Source of the DNA: Symbiodinium natans
Taxonomy: Eukaryota; Sar; Dinophyceae; Suessiales; Symbiodiniaceae
DNA length: 64,000 nt
Assembly: GCA_905221605.1 (NCBI GenBank)
Contig: CAJNDS010002187.1
Span: forward strand, 200,001-264,000
Reading direction: 5' to 3'
The translations under genes and the position numbers were made by a program. This document shows positions 20,831 through 31,506 of this stretch, one piece after another; within the stretch, counting starts at the first letter, position 1; the number at the start of each line of letters is the position of its first letter. The notes under the pieces were generated by a model. The model ran no database searches, had not been told where the DNA came from, and worked only from the letters and a program-made list of their open reading frames with translations.

Positions 20831-21235
20831 ATTTAGGGGGATTAGGGCTTTAAAAAGTTTAGGGAGCCATCCCAAAGAGGAAGTTTAGACTGCTTGCATT
20901 GTTATGCCTTTTTCAATGCACCTCAATTGCGGAGACTGGGGCTTTCATGGCGGCTTTGGCAGACTCGCTGTAGTTCACTGCCCGTAACGCGCCTTCCAGT
21001 GAGTTTCACCGAGCCCGCACCTCAAAGGAAGCAGACGTTGGGGTCTGAAGAGGGGAACTTCGTGTGAGCAAGCACAACCCATCCCAAAACACACCAGCTT
21101 AGTCCCCTTCTTTGGGGTGCAGGTGCCCTTCTCAGCCCCTTGAAACACAAAAAGGGCACCCTGTTTATTCCAAGGTTGCCCTTGGGCCTAGCTACAGACG
21201 CAGTTTCTTTAGGAGAAACATCACTATCTCGGGTG

Positions 21236-21556
21236 AAATGTTGAGTTTGCAGCCCCGCATTGTAGAGGACTTCTTCACGCAGTCGGCGCCGTACCTCACA
21301 GTGCTTGACCTCTGGGCGTCAGCCGTGGAAACAGGCCCCGAATCCAAAATGCCCTACAAAAGGGCTCGCGGAGTTAGGGTTTATAGGGCTTAGGGTCTGG
21401 GTTTTGCTGCAACATGGCGCAGAGGCTGTGAAGGCTAGGATGCCGAAGAGGCTCGAAAGCTTCGTTAGGTGCGAAGCGCAGCTCTGGCCCGATTGTGGAG
21501 GGCCATCTGGCAGCTTTCTCCCACCCACGCCGTCCAAGGCGGCAAAGCCACCCTAA
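21236..21556 (+). CDS. Exon candidates, unknown protein
   Basis: 21236-21370 reads EMLSLQPRIVEDFFTQSAPY then LTVLDLWASAVETG. After a TTTAGGG-like spacer, 21410-21500 reads AEAVKARMPKRLESFVRC then EAQLWPDCGG. Both are protein-like and on the + strand; the family is unknown. Confidence 0.4.
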
Positions 21557-21584
21557 CCTCTTACTTTTAGGGTTTAGGGCTTTT

Positions 21585-21762
21585 TCAAGTCAGTTGCCTA
21601 CTTCCAAACAACCTGTTTCCGTTATTGGTGCAGAGCCTGCAGTCTCAGACGCACGGCGGAAGGTCCCAGGAAGGTCCCAACCAGGGCTCCGGTACCGGGC
21701 CCATGTGGGTGGTACCGACTTCCGAGCTGTGGGAGGCGGGCGAACGACCCAGGCCTTGAGTT
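21585..21762 (+). CDS. Exon candidate, unknown protein
   Basis: One frame reads NNLFPLLVQSLQSQTHGG, continuing SQEGPNQGSGTGPMWVV and ELWEAGERPRP to a TGA. A second frame is also open here, so the frame is uncertain. Confidence 0.35.
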
Positions 21763-22310
21763 TAGGGTTTAGGGTTTAGATTGCACAGGGTTTATAGTCA
21801 AGGCTTCGGGCTTTTTGCAGGTCGAAACATGGGGGGGGGGGGGGTATGTTGGAGTTTCCATAATTAGTGTCCATCGTTACACCCCCAAGCTTCGTGTTCG
21901 ACTGCTCTGCAGAGGGGGTCGGAGGAGGACGAGAGCAAAATATGAAAGGAATAGCAAGAATAGCGGCAACAGTTCAACGCATGAAACTTAAGGGAGCTGC
22001 CCATTGTCATGGGGGTTTCCTCCAAAATGTGAGTTTTTTGTTTTTTTGGGGGAGGACCTACCCTACATCACCCTCATACATATATCTAGATACGTACCTT
22101 TCATGCGTTAAGAAGCTTCGAGCTATATCAAAATGTGTATATCGATCTATCATGTAATGATCCCTGCTTTTGTCCATGCATCTAGGGTTTCTATCCAGTC
22201 TACAGCTTGCACCGATGGCAACCCAAACCTGGAGAAGAGGGTGAGTTTAGGAGGTAAGGTTCAGCCTTCAGGGTGTAGGTTTTCGCGTTTGGGGTTTAGG
22301 GTGTTTTCAG

Positions 22311-22470
22311 CAGAAGTGCTTTTGGAAAGATTACTTGTGCCTCTGGTGATGCAGCTTTGGGAACCTGCTTTGACAAGTGACCTACATTTTGCAGCATACG
22401 TGTCGCAAAAAATGAAAGACTGGGATGTTCCTACAGTTGCTGCTATCAGGGTTACATCAGTCCCTACCCT
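22311..22470 (+). CDS. Exon candidate, unknown protein
   Basis: After gtgttttcag the frame reads EVLLERLLVPLVMQLWEP, then ALTSDLHFAAYVSQKMKD and WDVPTVAAIRVTSVPT. The frame stays open to 22678, but the later part has less coding character. Leucine-rich helical protein; family unknown. Confidence 0.5.
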
Positions 22471-22699
22471 GCTAGTCTCAGTGTCATACCCTTTGTCTCG
22501 TTTTTGGGTGCAGGCTTCCTTTACAACGCTAGCAGAAAACACCAACAAACAGCACTTTTCCAATGACGTTGTCTCTGGGCTACCTGGTCTAAGTTATCTC
22601 TCTAACTTCTCAGGGCGAGGAACCCCCTTTCCCTTGAAGGAAGCTTTGCTTGAACTCTATATGGGGCTCTTTTTATGACCTCCAGGCGTGTGCCTCAAA

Positions 22700-23128
22700 A
22701 CTCTAAAACCCCAAACCCTGCACCCCAAAACCCTAACCCTGAAACCTGAAATCCTAAACCCTAAATCCTAAACCCTAAACCCTAAACCCTAAACCCTAAA
22801 CCCTAAACCCTAAACCCTAAACCCTAAACCCTAAACCCCAAACCCTAAACCCTAAACCCCACCTGCGGCTATGGTATATCGTATTCCCGCACAGGGGTGC
22901 TCACCGTCCTGGCGGATTTCCTGAGCCACCGGCGCTTGCCCACGATGCAGCGCAAGGTGCCCCTACAGAGGCCGCCACCTTGGGGGCTTGGGGGCTGAGG
23001 GTTGAGGGTTTAGGGTTTAGGGTTTAGGGTTTAGGGTTAGGGTTTAGGGTTTAGGGTTTAGGGTTTAGGGTTTAGGGTTTAGGGTTTAGGGTTTAGGGTT
23101 TAGGGCTTAGGGTTTAGGGCTTGGGGTT
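22700..23128. repeat. CCCTAAA then TTTAGGG arrays
   Basis: C-rich units at 22700-22860 and G-rich units at 23000-23128 bracket the island at 22894. Confidence 0.95.
22894..22985 (+). CDS. Exon candidate between opposed arrays
   Basis: After cccgcacag the frame reads GVLTVLADFLSHRRLPTM, then QRKVPLQRPPPW before entering TTTAGGG-like DNA. Protein-like; family unknown. Confidence 0.5.
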
Positions 23129-23224
23129 GTTCCGGGCCGGATTACCCCAAACCCCCCAAACCCTCTGTTCCGTTTCGGGTTTGGGGTTTAGGGCTGCGGG
23201 AGACCAGGTAAGCACAATGTGCTC

Positions 23225-23768
23225 TATATGCCCCAAACCCAAACCCTAAGCCCCTGTCCTCCAGGCCTAAAACCCTGAACCCTAACCCTAAACCCTAATC
23301 CCCTGTACTCCTGAACCCTAAAGGGTGAGAACCGATGCTTCTTGAATGCCCTTACCATTTTTTGCCCCAAGTGGGTGCGCTCGAGGCCGGTCTAAGCACC
23401 TAGCACGTCACGGCACTGAGGGTTTAGGGTTGAGGTTCAGGGGTTCAAGGTTTCAGGGTTTCAGGGTTTCGGGGTTTCAGGGGTTGAGGGGTTCAGGGGT
23501 TCAGGGTTTAGGGTTCAGGGTTTAGGGTTTAGGGTTTAGGGTTTAGGCACGAGGGTTTCTCCGGAAAGCCCTGAACACCTAAGCCGATCCTTCCTCTCAC
23601 AACGCTGAGGCTCAATGACCTGGACCAGCTCATTCCGGAAGACTTGAGGCCTGGGCCAAGTGGCTTACGGGGTATCATAAGGAGTTTAGGGTTTAGGGTT
23701 TGGGGTTTAGGGTTTAGGGTTTAGGGTTTAGGGTTTAGGGTTCAGGGTTTAGGGTTTAGGGTTTAGGG
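23225..23768. repeat. Telomere-motif arrays
   Basis: CCCTAAA at 23225-23325; TTTAGGG/TTTCAGGG at 23417-23548; TTTAGGG at 23684-23768. Confidence 0.95.
23590..23680 (+). CDS. Exon candidate, unknown protein
   Basis: Reads ILPLTTLRLNDLDQLIPED then LRPGPSGLRG, between TTTAGGG arrays. Protein-like; family unknown. Confidence 0.45.
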
Positions 23769-23920
23769 ACCCCCTCGAAGGGACCCTTTTTTCTTATCCC
23801 CCTTTATAATTAATCCCCTCAAAAAGTATAATTATAATCCCTATAAACCTAAGTAGCCCCTAAATAGCCCCTAAAGAGCCCCTAAGGTCCCTTATAAGGG
23901 TCCGTCCTTTAGTCCCCTGC
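23769..23920. repeat. Palindromic spacer of AGCCCCTAAA and GGTCCCTTATAAGGG units
   Basis: Left gaagggacccttttttc and right ggtcccttataagggtcc are complementary in part; the centre is AT-rich. Similar DNA is seen at 2100-2220 and 12575-12700, so a third, looser foldback family is possible. Confidence 0.4.
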
Positions 23921-24083
23921 AAGGCAGTTCGGTTTGGGGATTCAGGGTTTAGGGTCGCGGAACCCGAAACCCTAAACCTACACCCCGAAACCCTTTGCTT
24001 TTTATATGAGGCCGACACTGACACTTAATGTCCTTGTCCTGAGACCACCACTCTACATCCCCAAACCCTAAACCCCAAACCCT

Positions 24084-24292
24084 AAACCATCGTCGACTGG
24101 ATGACGACAGGCGCACACGGTGAAGCTGAGCGATGTTCGACCCACCGCTGAGTGGCCGGACCATGCCAAGCAGATAGAGCAGCTGCAATCGCCTGCTGCG
24201 TTCGGCCCGGGCGTGACCATGTCGCAGCTGCAGAACGAGAAGCCCATGACTGGCGCACAGCTCCGCGACTCGCTGAAGGGCAAAGGCCCCAA
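24084..24292 (+). CDS. Exon candidate, unknown protein (about 65 codons)
   Basis: The longest island of the first 25 kb. After tgacgacag the frame reads AHTVKLSDVRPTAEWPDH, then AKQIEQLQSPAAFGPG, VTMSQLQNEKPMTGAQ and LRDSLKGK, before CCCTAAA units. An overlapping minus-strand frame is also open but less protein-like. Family unknown; edges approximate. Confidence 0.55.
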
Positions 24293-24600
24293 ACCCTAAA
24301 CCCCAAACCCCAAACTCCAAACCCCAAACCCCAAGCCCTAAACCCAAAACCCTAAACCCTAAACCCAAAACCCTAAACCCTATAAACCCTAAACCCTAAA
24401 CCATGGCAGTCCTGGATCATCCTTTAAGCTTCTGGGCTGCAGGGCTCTAGGCTGTAGGGCTTGAGGTCTTTCGGGTTTAGAGGGGCAGGGTACAGGGTTC
24501 AGGGTTCAGGGTTCAGGGTTTAGGGTTTAGGGTAGGGTTTAGGGTTTTGGGTTTAGGGTTTAGGGCTTAGGGTTTAGTGTTTAGGGACTCAGGGGTCTAG
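24293..24600. repeat. CCCTAAA then TTTAGGG arrays
   Basis: C-rich units at 24293-24405; G-rich units at 24493-24600. Confidence 0.95.
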
Positions 24601-24984
24601 GGCTTTGGGGCTTTGGAGGGCTTTTAGGGCTTTCGGGTGTTAGGATTAGGGTCTTAGGACTGTCAGTGGAGGGCCCATGCTGGTGCTTGGAGCTCACACC
24701 ATGGTGGAGTACGGAAGCCGGACACAAGTCTAGATTCGTCCTCCTTTTTGGGTTAAGGGCATTGGGGCTTCGGATCAAGGTCTCTTCAGAAGAGTCTCCG
24801 AAGTATTCTACCAAAGCAGCAAAGGTTTTGGAGTTCTTGATGTAGATCTCGACCAAGCCAGCAGACGCTGACCAGGTTCGTCATACCGAAGCAGTTCTTC
24901 TTCACCTACAGCGCTCGGGCATGCACTTAAGGGCTGAGGGGTTTAGGGCCTCCTTAAAGCCTTAGGGAACGCAGTAAGTAGGAT

Positions 24985-25225
24985 TGTCCCTTAAACCCTT
25001 AAACCCTTGAACCCTTGAGCCCTTGAGCCCTGAGCCCTTGAAACCTTAAACCCTTCAACCCTTCAACCCTTGAACCCTTCAACCCTTCAACCCTTCAACC
25101 CTTCAACCCGTCAACCCTTCAACCCTTCAACCCTTAAACCCTTGAACCCTTGAACCCTTGAACCCTTAAGCCCTTAAACCCTTAAACCCTTGAACCCTTA
25201 AACCCTTAAACCCTTAAACCCTTAA
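24985..25225. repeat. CCCTTGAA / CCCTTCAA / CCCTTAAA array
   Basis: About 27 units with period 8-9 bp, ordered as sub-blocks of CCCTTGA, CCCTTCAA and CCCTTAAA: a variant-rich relative of the telomere motif. Confidence 0.9.
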
Positions 25226-25349
25226 CCCGGTTTCAGGGCGCCTGAAAGCCCCTGATTCACTCCGTTCGCGAGACCCCAAAAATGGATTTGGGATTCAAGG
25301 CTTGGGCTTAGTTCTCTTGGGGAGATTCAGGGTTTGTGTCCCCAACTGG

Positions 25350-25605
25350 CCCTAAACCCGAAACCCTAAACCTTAAACCTTAAACCCTGAACCCTAAACC
25401 CCAAACCTCAAACCCTAAACCCTAAACTCTAAACCCCAAGCTCAAAAACCCTGGTGTTCGTGAGCCGAGGTACCCGGGAGAAGGCCATGACGGAGATCCT
25501 TGGCCCCCACCGGCCCGAGCGGGAGAGTGGAGGTCTCCTCGAGGCGGGTCGTAGAGGGTTTAGGGTTTCAGGTTTAAAGTTTAGGCTTTAGGGTTTAGGG
25601 TTTAG
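25350..25605. repeat. CCCTAAA then TTTAGGG arrays
   Basis: C-rich units at 25350-25450 and G-rich at 25555-25605 bracket an island at 25460. Confidence 0.9.
25460..25552 (+). CDS. Exon candidate between opposed arrays
   Basis: Reads VFVSRGTREKAMTEILGPH then RPERESGGLLEAGRR. Charged, protein-like; family unknown. A G-run (about 25646-25672) lies downstream. Confidence 0.5.
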
Positions 25606-25967
25606 AGCCTGGTGTCGCAAGTTGTTGTTTTTGTTGTTTTGGGGGGCGGGGGGGGGGGGGGGGGGGGGGGGGCTTTTGGCGGGGTTCTGGCGGTTTGGGT
25701 TTTTTTTTGGGGTTTAACTAGGGGTGTAGGATGCAGGGATTAGGTTTAGGACCTCGCTCCAGATTGGACTACGTGGGTGTAGGGAACATTTGCTCATACT
25801 TCCAATATGGCACGAAGCCCTCGACACTTACCCCGACATAAACCTGGGCACCCCTAAACTCCCTGGCAACTCTATAAACCCAGTAGACAGAAAACCCAAT
25901 AAACCCAATAAACCCTATACATCCTCAGCCCGCCTAGACCCTAATCTCCGAAACCCACAAACTGCAA

Positions 25968-27266
25968 AACCACACACACAGACACACACCAACACACCAA
26001 CACACACCAACACACACCAACACACACCAACACACACCAACACACACCAACACACACCAACACACACCAACACACACCAACACACACCAACACACACCAA
26101 CACACACCAACACACACCAACACACACCAGCACACACCAACACACACCAACACACACCAACACACACCAACACACACCAACACACACCAACACACACCAA
26201 CACACACCAACACACACCAACACACACCAACACACAGCAACACACACCAACACACACCAACACACACCAACACACACCAACACACACCAACACACACCAA
26301 CACACACCAACACACACCAACACACACCAACACACACCAACACACACCAACACCCACCAACACCCACCAACACACACCAACACACACCAACACAGACCAA
26401 CACACACCACACACACACACAAACACACACCAACACACACCAACACACACCAACACCACACCAACAACACAACCAACACAACACACAACCAACACACCAA
26501 CACCAACACCAACACACCAACCACACACCACAACACAACACACACCAACACACACCAACACACACCAACACACACCAACACACACCAACACACACACAAC
26601 ACACGCCAACACACACCAACACACACCAACACACACCAACACACACCAACACACACACCAACACACACACCAACACACACACCAACACACACCCAACACA
26701 CACACCAACACACACCCAACACACACCAACACACACCAACACACACACACACCACACACACCAACACACCAACACACACCACACACACACACACCACACA
26801 CCCAACACACACCAACACACACCAACACACACCAACACACACCAACACACACACAACACACACCAACACACACCAACACACACCAACACACACCAACACA
26901 CACCAACACACACCAACACACACCAACACACACCAACACACACCAACACACACCAACACACACCAACACACACCAACACACACCAACACACACCCAACAC
27001 ACACCAACACACACCAACACACACCAACACACACCCAACACACACCCAACACACACCCAACACACACCCAACACACACCAAACACACACCAACACACACC
27101 AACACACACCAACACACACCAAACACACACCAAACACACACCAACACACACCAAACACACACCAACACACACCAACACACACCAACACACACCAACACAC
27201 ACCAACACACACCAACACACACCAACACACACCAACACACACCAACACACACCAACACACACCAAC

Positions 27267-27308
<42 letters not shown>
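25968..27308. repeat. 1.3-kb minisatellite, 10-bp unit ACACCAACAC
   Basis: About 130 copies. The first third is almost perfect; later parts carry insertions (ACACACAC, CACCC, CCAAACAC). Because 10 is not a multiple of 3 and no stop arises, several frames on both strands stay open for over 1 kb (Thr/His/Asn/Gln on +, Cys/Val/Leu/Trp on -). No evidence that any is a gene. Confidence 0.95.
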
Positions 27309-27311
<3 letters not shown>

Positions 27312-27317
27312 ACACCC

Positions 27318-27470
27318 CGGACGAGGGGTTTGCGAACGCGTTTTGTCGCAATGTGTGGCCGACAATGACCCCTCTGGCAAGATTGAGAGTCGGGTGGTCA
27401 TGTTCCTGCTGGTGGGTTGTGCGTTGCTTGGAACACGCGAAGTATTCATGTAACCGCCGCTGTAATTTGT
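27318..27470 (+). pseudogene. Broken third copy of the six-cysteine repeat
   Basis: One frame reads LSQCVADNDPSGKIESRVV, nearly identical to CVADNDPSGKIETHVV in the neighbouring gene, then diverges and stops at a TAA. The match starts right after the minisatellite. It is either an old exon of the adjacent gene or a truncated duplicate. Confidence 0.6.
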
Positions 27471-27546
27471 CGTCGCTCGGTTGACAGTGCTTTTGGCTCT
27501 TGCCCTCAACTGTTTCTTGATTGCCAGACCCGTTGCAATTGCAACC

Positions 27547-28638
27547 ATGGTGCACGGCGAAGCAGGGCTCGACATTGAGGACAACCGACAGCTGCTTCGC
27601 GAACTCAAGGAGAACGAAGGTGAAGATGCAGACAGGGCCAGCCTTAAGCGAAAAGGTGCATTGTTGCTCGTGGGCGCCCTCCTGGTGGCAGCAACGGTGC
27701 TGCTGCTGCGCGGCGCAGTGCCACATGCTGAAGGCCAGGTCCAAGAAGTGAATTCCTTCAAGATACAAAACATGTGGAGCTTGCGTGACTTCCTTCCGAA
27801 GATGCCGAAGTCGTTGTCTATCATCTCGGTTTCGCAAACGGGGGCTTCTGCAAGCCACGACAGCCACGACAGCAGCCGGGACAGACATGACACACACACG
27901 AGCCAGGACAGCCACGACACAAGCACCGACAGCCACGACACAAGCCAACGTACTACGGATGGAGGTCAGTCATTCCTTCCAGGCGCGTCCGGCGACGACA
28001 AGGGCGTGTTCCAAAACAGCCCGATGGGCGAGGGGCTCGCTAAGGCACTTTATCGCAAATGTGTGGCCGACAATGACCCCTCCGGCAAGATTGAGACTCA
28101 TGTGGTCACACACGTTTGCCGCTGTGCTGCGCTGGATGCGAAATCGGCCAAGGAGTTTTCTGGCAACATTCGAAAGCAGGAAGAGTGCACAAAATTCGAG
28201 CACGATGTCCAAGGTGGCTCCGACTGTATTCTCCAGGTGTGTCCCAGCTTGCTGGCGGCAATGAGCCATGGCAGCCATGAAAAGGAACTTGGAAGCCGTG
28301 ATGAAAGCCAAGATTTGGGAGGTCAGGACAAGTTCACTCACCGAGACTTTCGTGAGTTTTCTGGCAACAACATGGCTGTTTTCCAAGGAAGCCCCCTTGG
28401 TGCCGGACTTGCAAGTGCAGCGTATAAACGGTGCGTGCATGCCAACAATCCCCATGGAAAGAAGGAGACCGAGGTGATTCACGTGATGTGCCTTTGTGCA
28501 ATGCTGGATGCAAAATCATTGGAGCAGACTCACGAAAACCTGCGGAAGCAAGTCAAATGCCACAGCGCCTCTTGCACCCTGAACATATGTCCGAGCTTGT
28601 TCACGGCAATGGACAAGATTAAGATGGGTGGGAATTGA
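27547..28638 (+). CDS. Membrane-anchored protein with two six-cysteine repeats
   Basis: Single-exon frame. The ATG at 27547 (MVHGEAGLDIEDNRQLL) is preferred over an upstream non-ATG start because the acidic N-terminus begins there. Residues about 36-55 form one membrane segment (ALLLVGALLVAATVLLL) after a basic KRK, suggesting a type II signal anchor with the C-terminal part outside or luminal. About residues 95-135 are repeats of SHDSHDTS type. Two tandem domains follow (about 160-240 and 275-360). Each has CxxA/H..P.GK.E, then a C-x-C pair followed by A.LDAKS, a lone Cys, another Cys and a final CPSL..AM: six cysteines each, consistent with three disulfides. The two domains are clear duplicates. 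No known family recognised; function unknown. A degenerate third copy and a minisatellite lie upstream. Confidence 0.75.
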   Translation: MVHGEAGLDIEDNRQLLRELKENEGEDADRASLKRKGALLLVGALLVAATVLLLRGAVPHAEGQVQEVNSFKIQNMWSLRDFLPKMPKSLSIISVSQTGASASHDSHDSSRDRHDTHTSQDSHDTSTDSHDTSQRTTDGGQSFLPGASGDDKGVFQNSPMGEGLAKALYRKCVADNDPSGKIETHVVTHVCRCAALDAKSAKEFSGNIRKQEECTKFEHDVQGGSDCILQVCPSLLAAMSHGSHEKELGSRDESQDLGGQDKFTHRDFREFSGNNMAVFQGSPLGAGLASAAYKRCVHANNPHGKKETEVIHVMCLCAMLDAKSLEQTHENLRKQVKCHSASCTLNICPSLFTAMDKIKMGGN

Positions 28639-29340
28639 GCGTTGACATGCAACGGCTTCGCGCCTGCTAGCCCAAGGCTGCCAGGCTGCCATTGCTGGGA
28701 CACGTTCCTCGCAAAGTGCGTGCGTTCGCCGAGTCAACACATGCGTACTGTAGAAACTGTATAGGTTTTTCCTTATACCTTGACATGGCTGGTCGGCTGG
28801 AGGCGTCCAAATGGGGGCTTAATGTGACAAAGCACCTTCAGCTGAATCGAGCCAAGGATGTGTGACTGTGTCCAAAATAGTGCTTATGCAGGTGCTTTGA
28901 TGCGCGAACCACTTGTTTGAGCCGCTACAAGACTTCACTCGTTGCATGCAACAAGCAGTCAGAAAGCGTTGGAGCCCTTTTGCAGTCAGAAAGCGTTGGA
29001 GCCCTTTTGCGGTGCTCTCAAAACTATACCCCTGGCTCTATCTGACTCTATATGAGACGGGTATAGACCCTACCGTAAAGCTTTAGTCCCTCAACGGCGG
29101 TAGTTGTGTTTTACTCAACCCTGTTTACCAAACTTATGTATGCTTTAACAGAATCCATGCTTATGTTTTGCATAGCAGCCACTCTGCTCAGCAGGCATCG
29201 CTTCTTCATGCAGCCGCAGCATGCGTGAAGCTTTCTTTTGTGCTTTCACAAAGGTCTGGGTCGACTTCACACAATACATAGCTTCTCAGTTTGCATTTGC
29301 TTCCATTCTTCACATCTGGACACGTTAGCCTAGGGCCTTC
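28639..29340. other. No gene; 27-bp tandem duplication
   Basis: The only structure is a perfect two-copy repeat at 28956-29009 (unit cagtcagaaagcgttggagc plus 7 bp). Rest appears non-coding. Confidence 0.6.
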
Positions 29341-29362
29341 GGCCGTGCAAGCTAGCTCTGGT

Positions 29363-29625
29363 AGTTGGTGGATGGCCTTGCCCTGGACCTGCAACAGCGA
29401 CAAATTTCACTACGTGCATTTGCTGAAGTCCAGGGTGGCGATGCGTGTGGAATCACCTGGCGTGTCCTGGCGTATGCTGCATCTGCGGCGACTTACGCCT
29501 CATTGGGACAGATCAATGCCTCTATTGACTCTACTGCTGCCTTTGTGGCAGTTCTGAGTATGCTCTGTTATTTGGTCATGGGTTTTCCCCCTAATGTGGC
29601 GACGACTCTCAACCAACCTTTTTGA
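29363..29625 (+). CDS. C-terminal exon candidate, hydrophobic protein
   Basis: Open frame to a TGA at 29623. Reads GLALDLQQRQISLRAFAE, then CGITWRVLAYAASAATYA and AAFVAVLSMLCYLVMGF. The end looks like one or two membrane segments. The start is probably an AG acceptor near 29362. Family unknown; it could belong to a gene whose other exons I did not find. Confidence 0.45.
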
Positions 29626-29744
29626 CCCCGTGAGCTCTGCCCTGAACCCTAAACCCCAAACTCCTAAACCCAGCGCCCTAACCCTAATTTCTAAACCCTA
29701 AACCCCAAAGCCTAAGCCCTCAACCAAACATAAAAAGGGAAAGG

Positions 29745-30235
29745 GTGCAGAAAGAAGTTCCGTAGCAGATCGGCTTATGTCTTCAACCAACCCCCAAAAG
29801 CAAAAATACCAAAACAAAGAAACCAAGCTCTAAACAGAAAAAAATCAAAGTTCCGTAACAGATCGGCTCCTGTCTTGTCAGTCAAACAAACACCTAACCA
29901 GACAAAGGCAAAGAAACAAGTCCTGTAACAGATCGTTTTTTTGTATCATGCAACCGTATCGGACGTTATAACACGAATATTAATTGTGTTTCATGTTCAA
30001 CTATTTATATTCATAGTCATAGTAAAATCAAGATTGACTTTAATATTGACGTGTGTACTCTTATGATGAGCAATGTTGGACTTGTTTGTTGTTCGTTCCA
30101 ATAGTCCTTGCTCAAGACAACAACTGAGGTTAACAAGATGTTTATTGTTGCTTGTTTCAAATAGGCCGTTTGATAGCACAAACAAGGTTAACAAAATGGC
30201 TAACTTTTGTTCGTTTCATATAGGCTCTCCTCCGC
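29745..30235. repeat. Two degenerate tandem repeats
   Basis: 29750-29940 holds three copies of aagttccgtaacagatcgg at about 60-95 bp spacing. 30070-30235 holds three copies of a unit with gttcgtttcaaatagg and ggttaacaa. AT-rich, no gene. Confidence 0.6.
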
Positions 30236-30715
30236 TCCCCGCCCCGCCCTGCCCTCCCCTGCGCTGCTTTTGTAAACGTTGATCTTGGGCATGCCTGGCG
30301 TAATTTGTGAGAAAGGATTTAACAGGGCATGGGATATAATCGCGCCGCCCGGTGTGGCAGGGTGTAATGTTTTCGCGACGCCTGATTGATTGTGGCTCTG
30401 TACAGACCTGAAATGCGCAACACTTTGTTTGCGCAATCTTCATCGTCTTTGTGGATGATCATGGGATCTCGGGGAGGTGGGGTGAGGATTCCTCCATTTC
30501 CACGATTTCAGCCATTTAAGCCGTTTCATCCATTTCAACATGGCAGGTTGATTGTAAACCCGGGGGTGTCCTCAACCTCACAACGAAAGTTTTTCTGCAA
30601 ACCCTGGTGAGTCCTTAACCTCAGAGACGAAAACCTTGGTGTTTCTTCAACCTCAAAACCAAGGGTGTTCTGCAAGCTTTGGGGTGTCCAACCTCAACGA
30701 AAGGTGTTTTGTAGA

Positions 30716-30800
30716 GTGTGTGTGAGAGTGTGTGTGAGTGTGTGTGAGTGTGTGTGAGTGTGTGTGTGTGTGTGTGAGTGTGTGTGTTTGTGTTTTTGTA
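30716..30800. repeat. GTGTGAGTGTG microsatellite
   Basis: About 85 bp. The surrounding 30.2-31.5 kb has several open frames without family features; no gene called. Confidence 0.9.
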
Positions 30801-31506
30801 AACCCTACTGTGTGCGCGAAAGGAGTTCTGTGTGAGACCGGGGCATCCAGGCAAACGCCGGATTTCCAGAGACAGTACGCCGAAGCACCACAAGAGGCTG
30901 AAAAACGCGATGGAGCAGTGTACACAGGGCGTCCCCATCGGGGCAAGCGCAGAAGAGGTTAGGGGAGTGACCTTCAGGATGCGGAATTGCTGCAAGGGTT
31001 GTCCGGTTTCCAGTCGTAGTGGCTCTTCGCAGGCCGAAGAGGGTGTTGCGGGTTTGGTGGCAATGCTGAATTTCAAGCCGATCCGTAATTGAAAGTTGAA
31101 GCCCCAACGTCTCAGTTTCGGTTAACACCGCGGAGCCAAATCGTGCCGAGGGACATGTCAGAGATGGGGGTTACTGAGCAGACCACCAGTTTCATACACC
31201 ACGGCAATCCATGGCACCGACACTTGACATTGGGGTGCGGGGAAGCGTGGGGTCACCCTCAAGGCAATGAAAGTCATGTTTTGATGTTGCCTTCTCGCTC
31301 TCCACAACCGGACTCGCGGTAATCCTTCCCATATGTTAACCAGGTGCAGATGCGGATGAAATTCAAGATGCCCAGTTCGGCACTCGAGCTATGTGGTGTG
31401 GCGGATCAAGCTTTTTTTTCCGGAACACTTTTTCAGGCTTTCGTCCAAGTGGGTACGGAGCCTCCCCACGGCAAGAGTCCGTTTCTGCACCGTTGCTACC
31501 CAGCGG

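Noticed and set aside
25790-27484. 564-codon + strand ORF and 456-677-codon - strand ORFs
   Set aside because: They are the translation of the 10-bp minisatellite plus short flanks; period and composition explain them.
27491-27499. ttttggctc resembling part of the dinoflagellate spliced leader
   Set aside because: Only nine bases match, and the rest of the leader is missing; chance is likely.
30621-31128. Thr/His-rich minus-strand ORFs
   Set aside because: They depend on the GTGTGAG microsatellite, and the rest has no family features.
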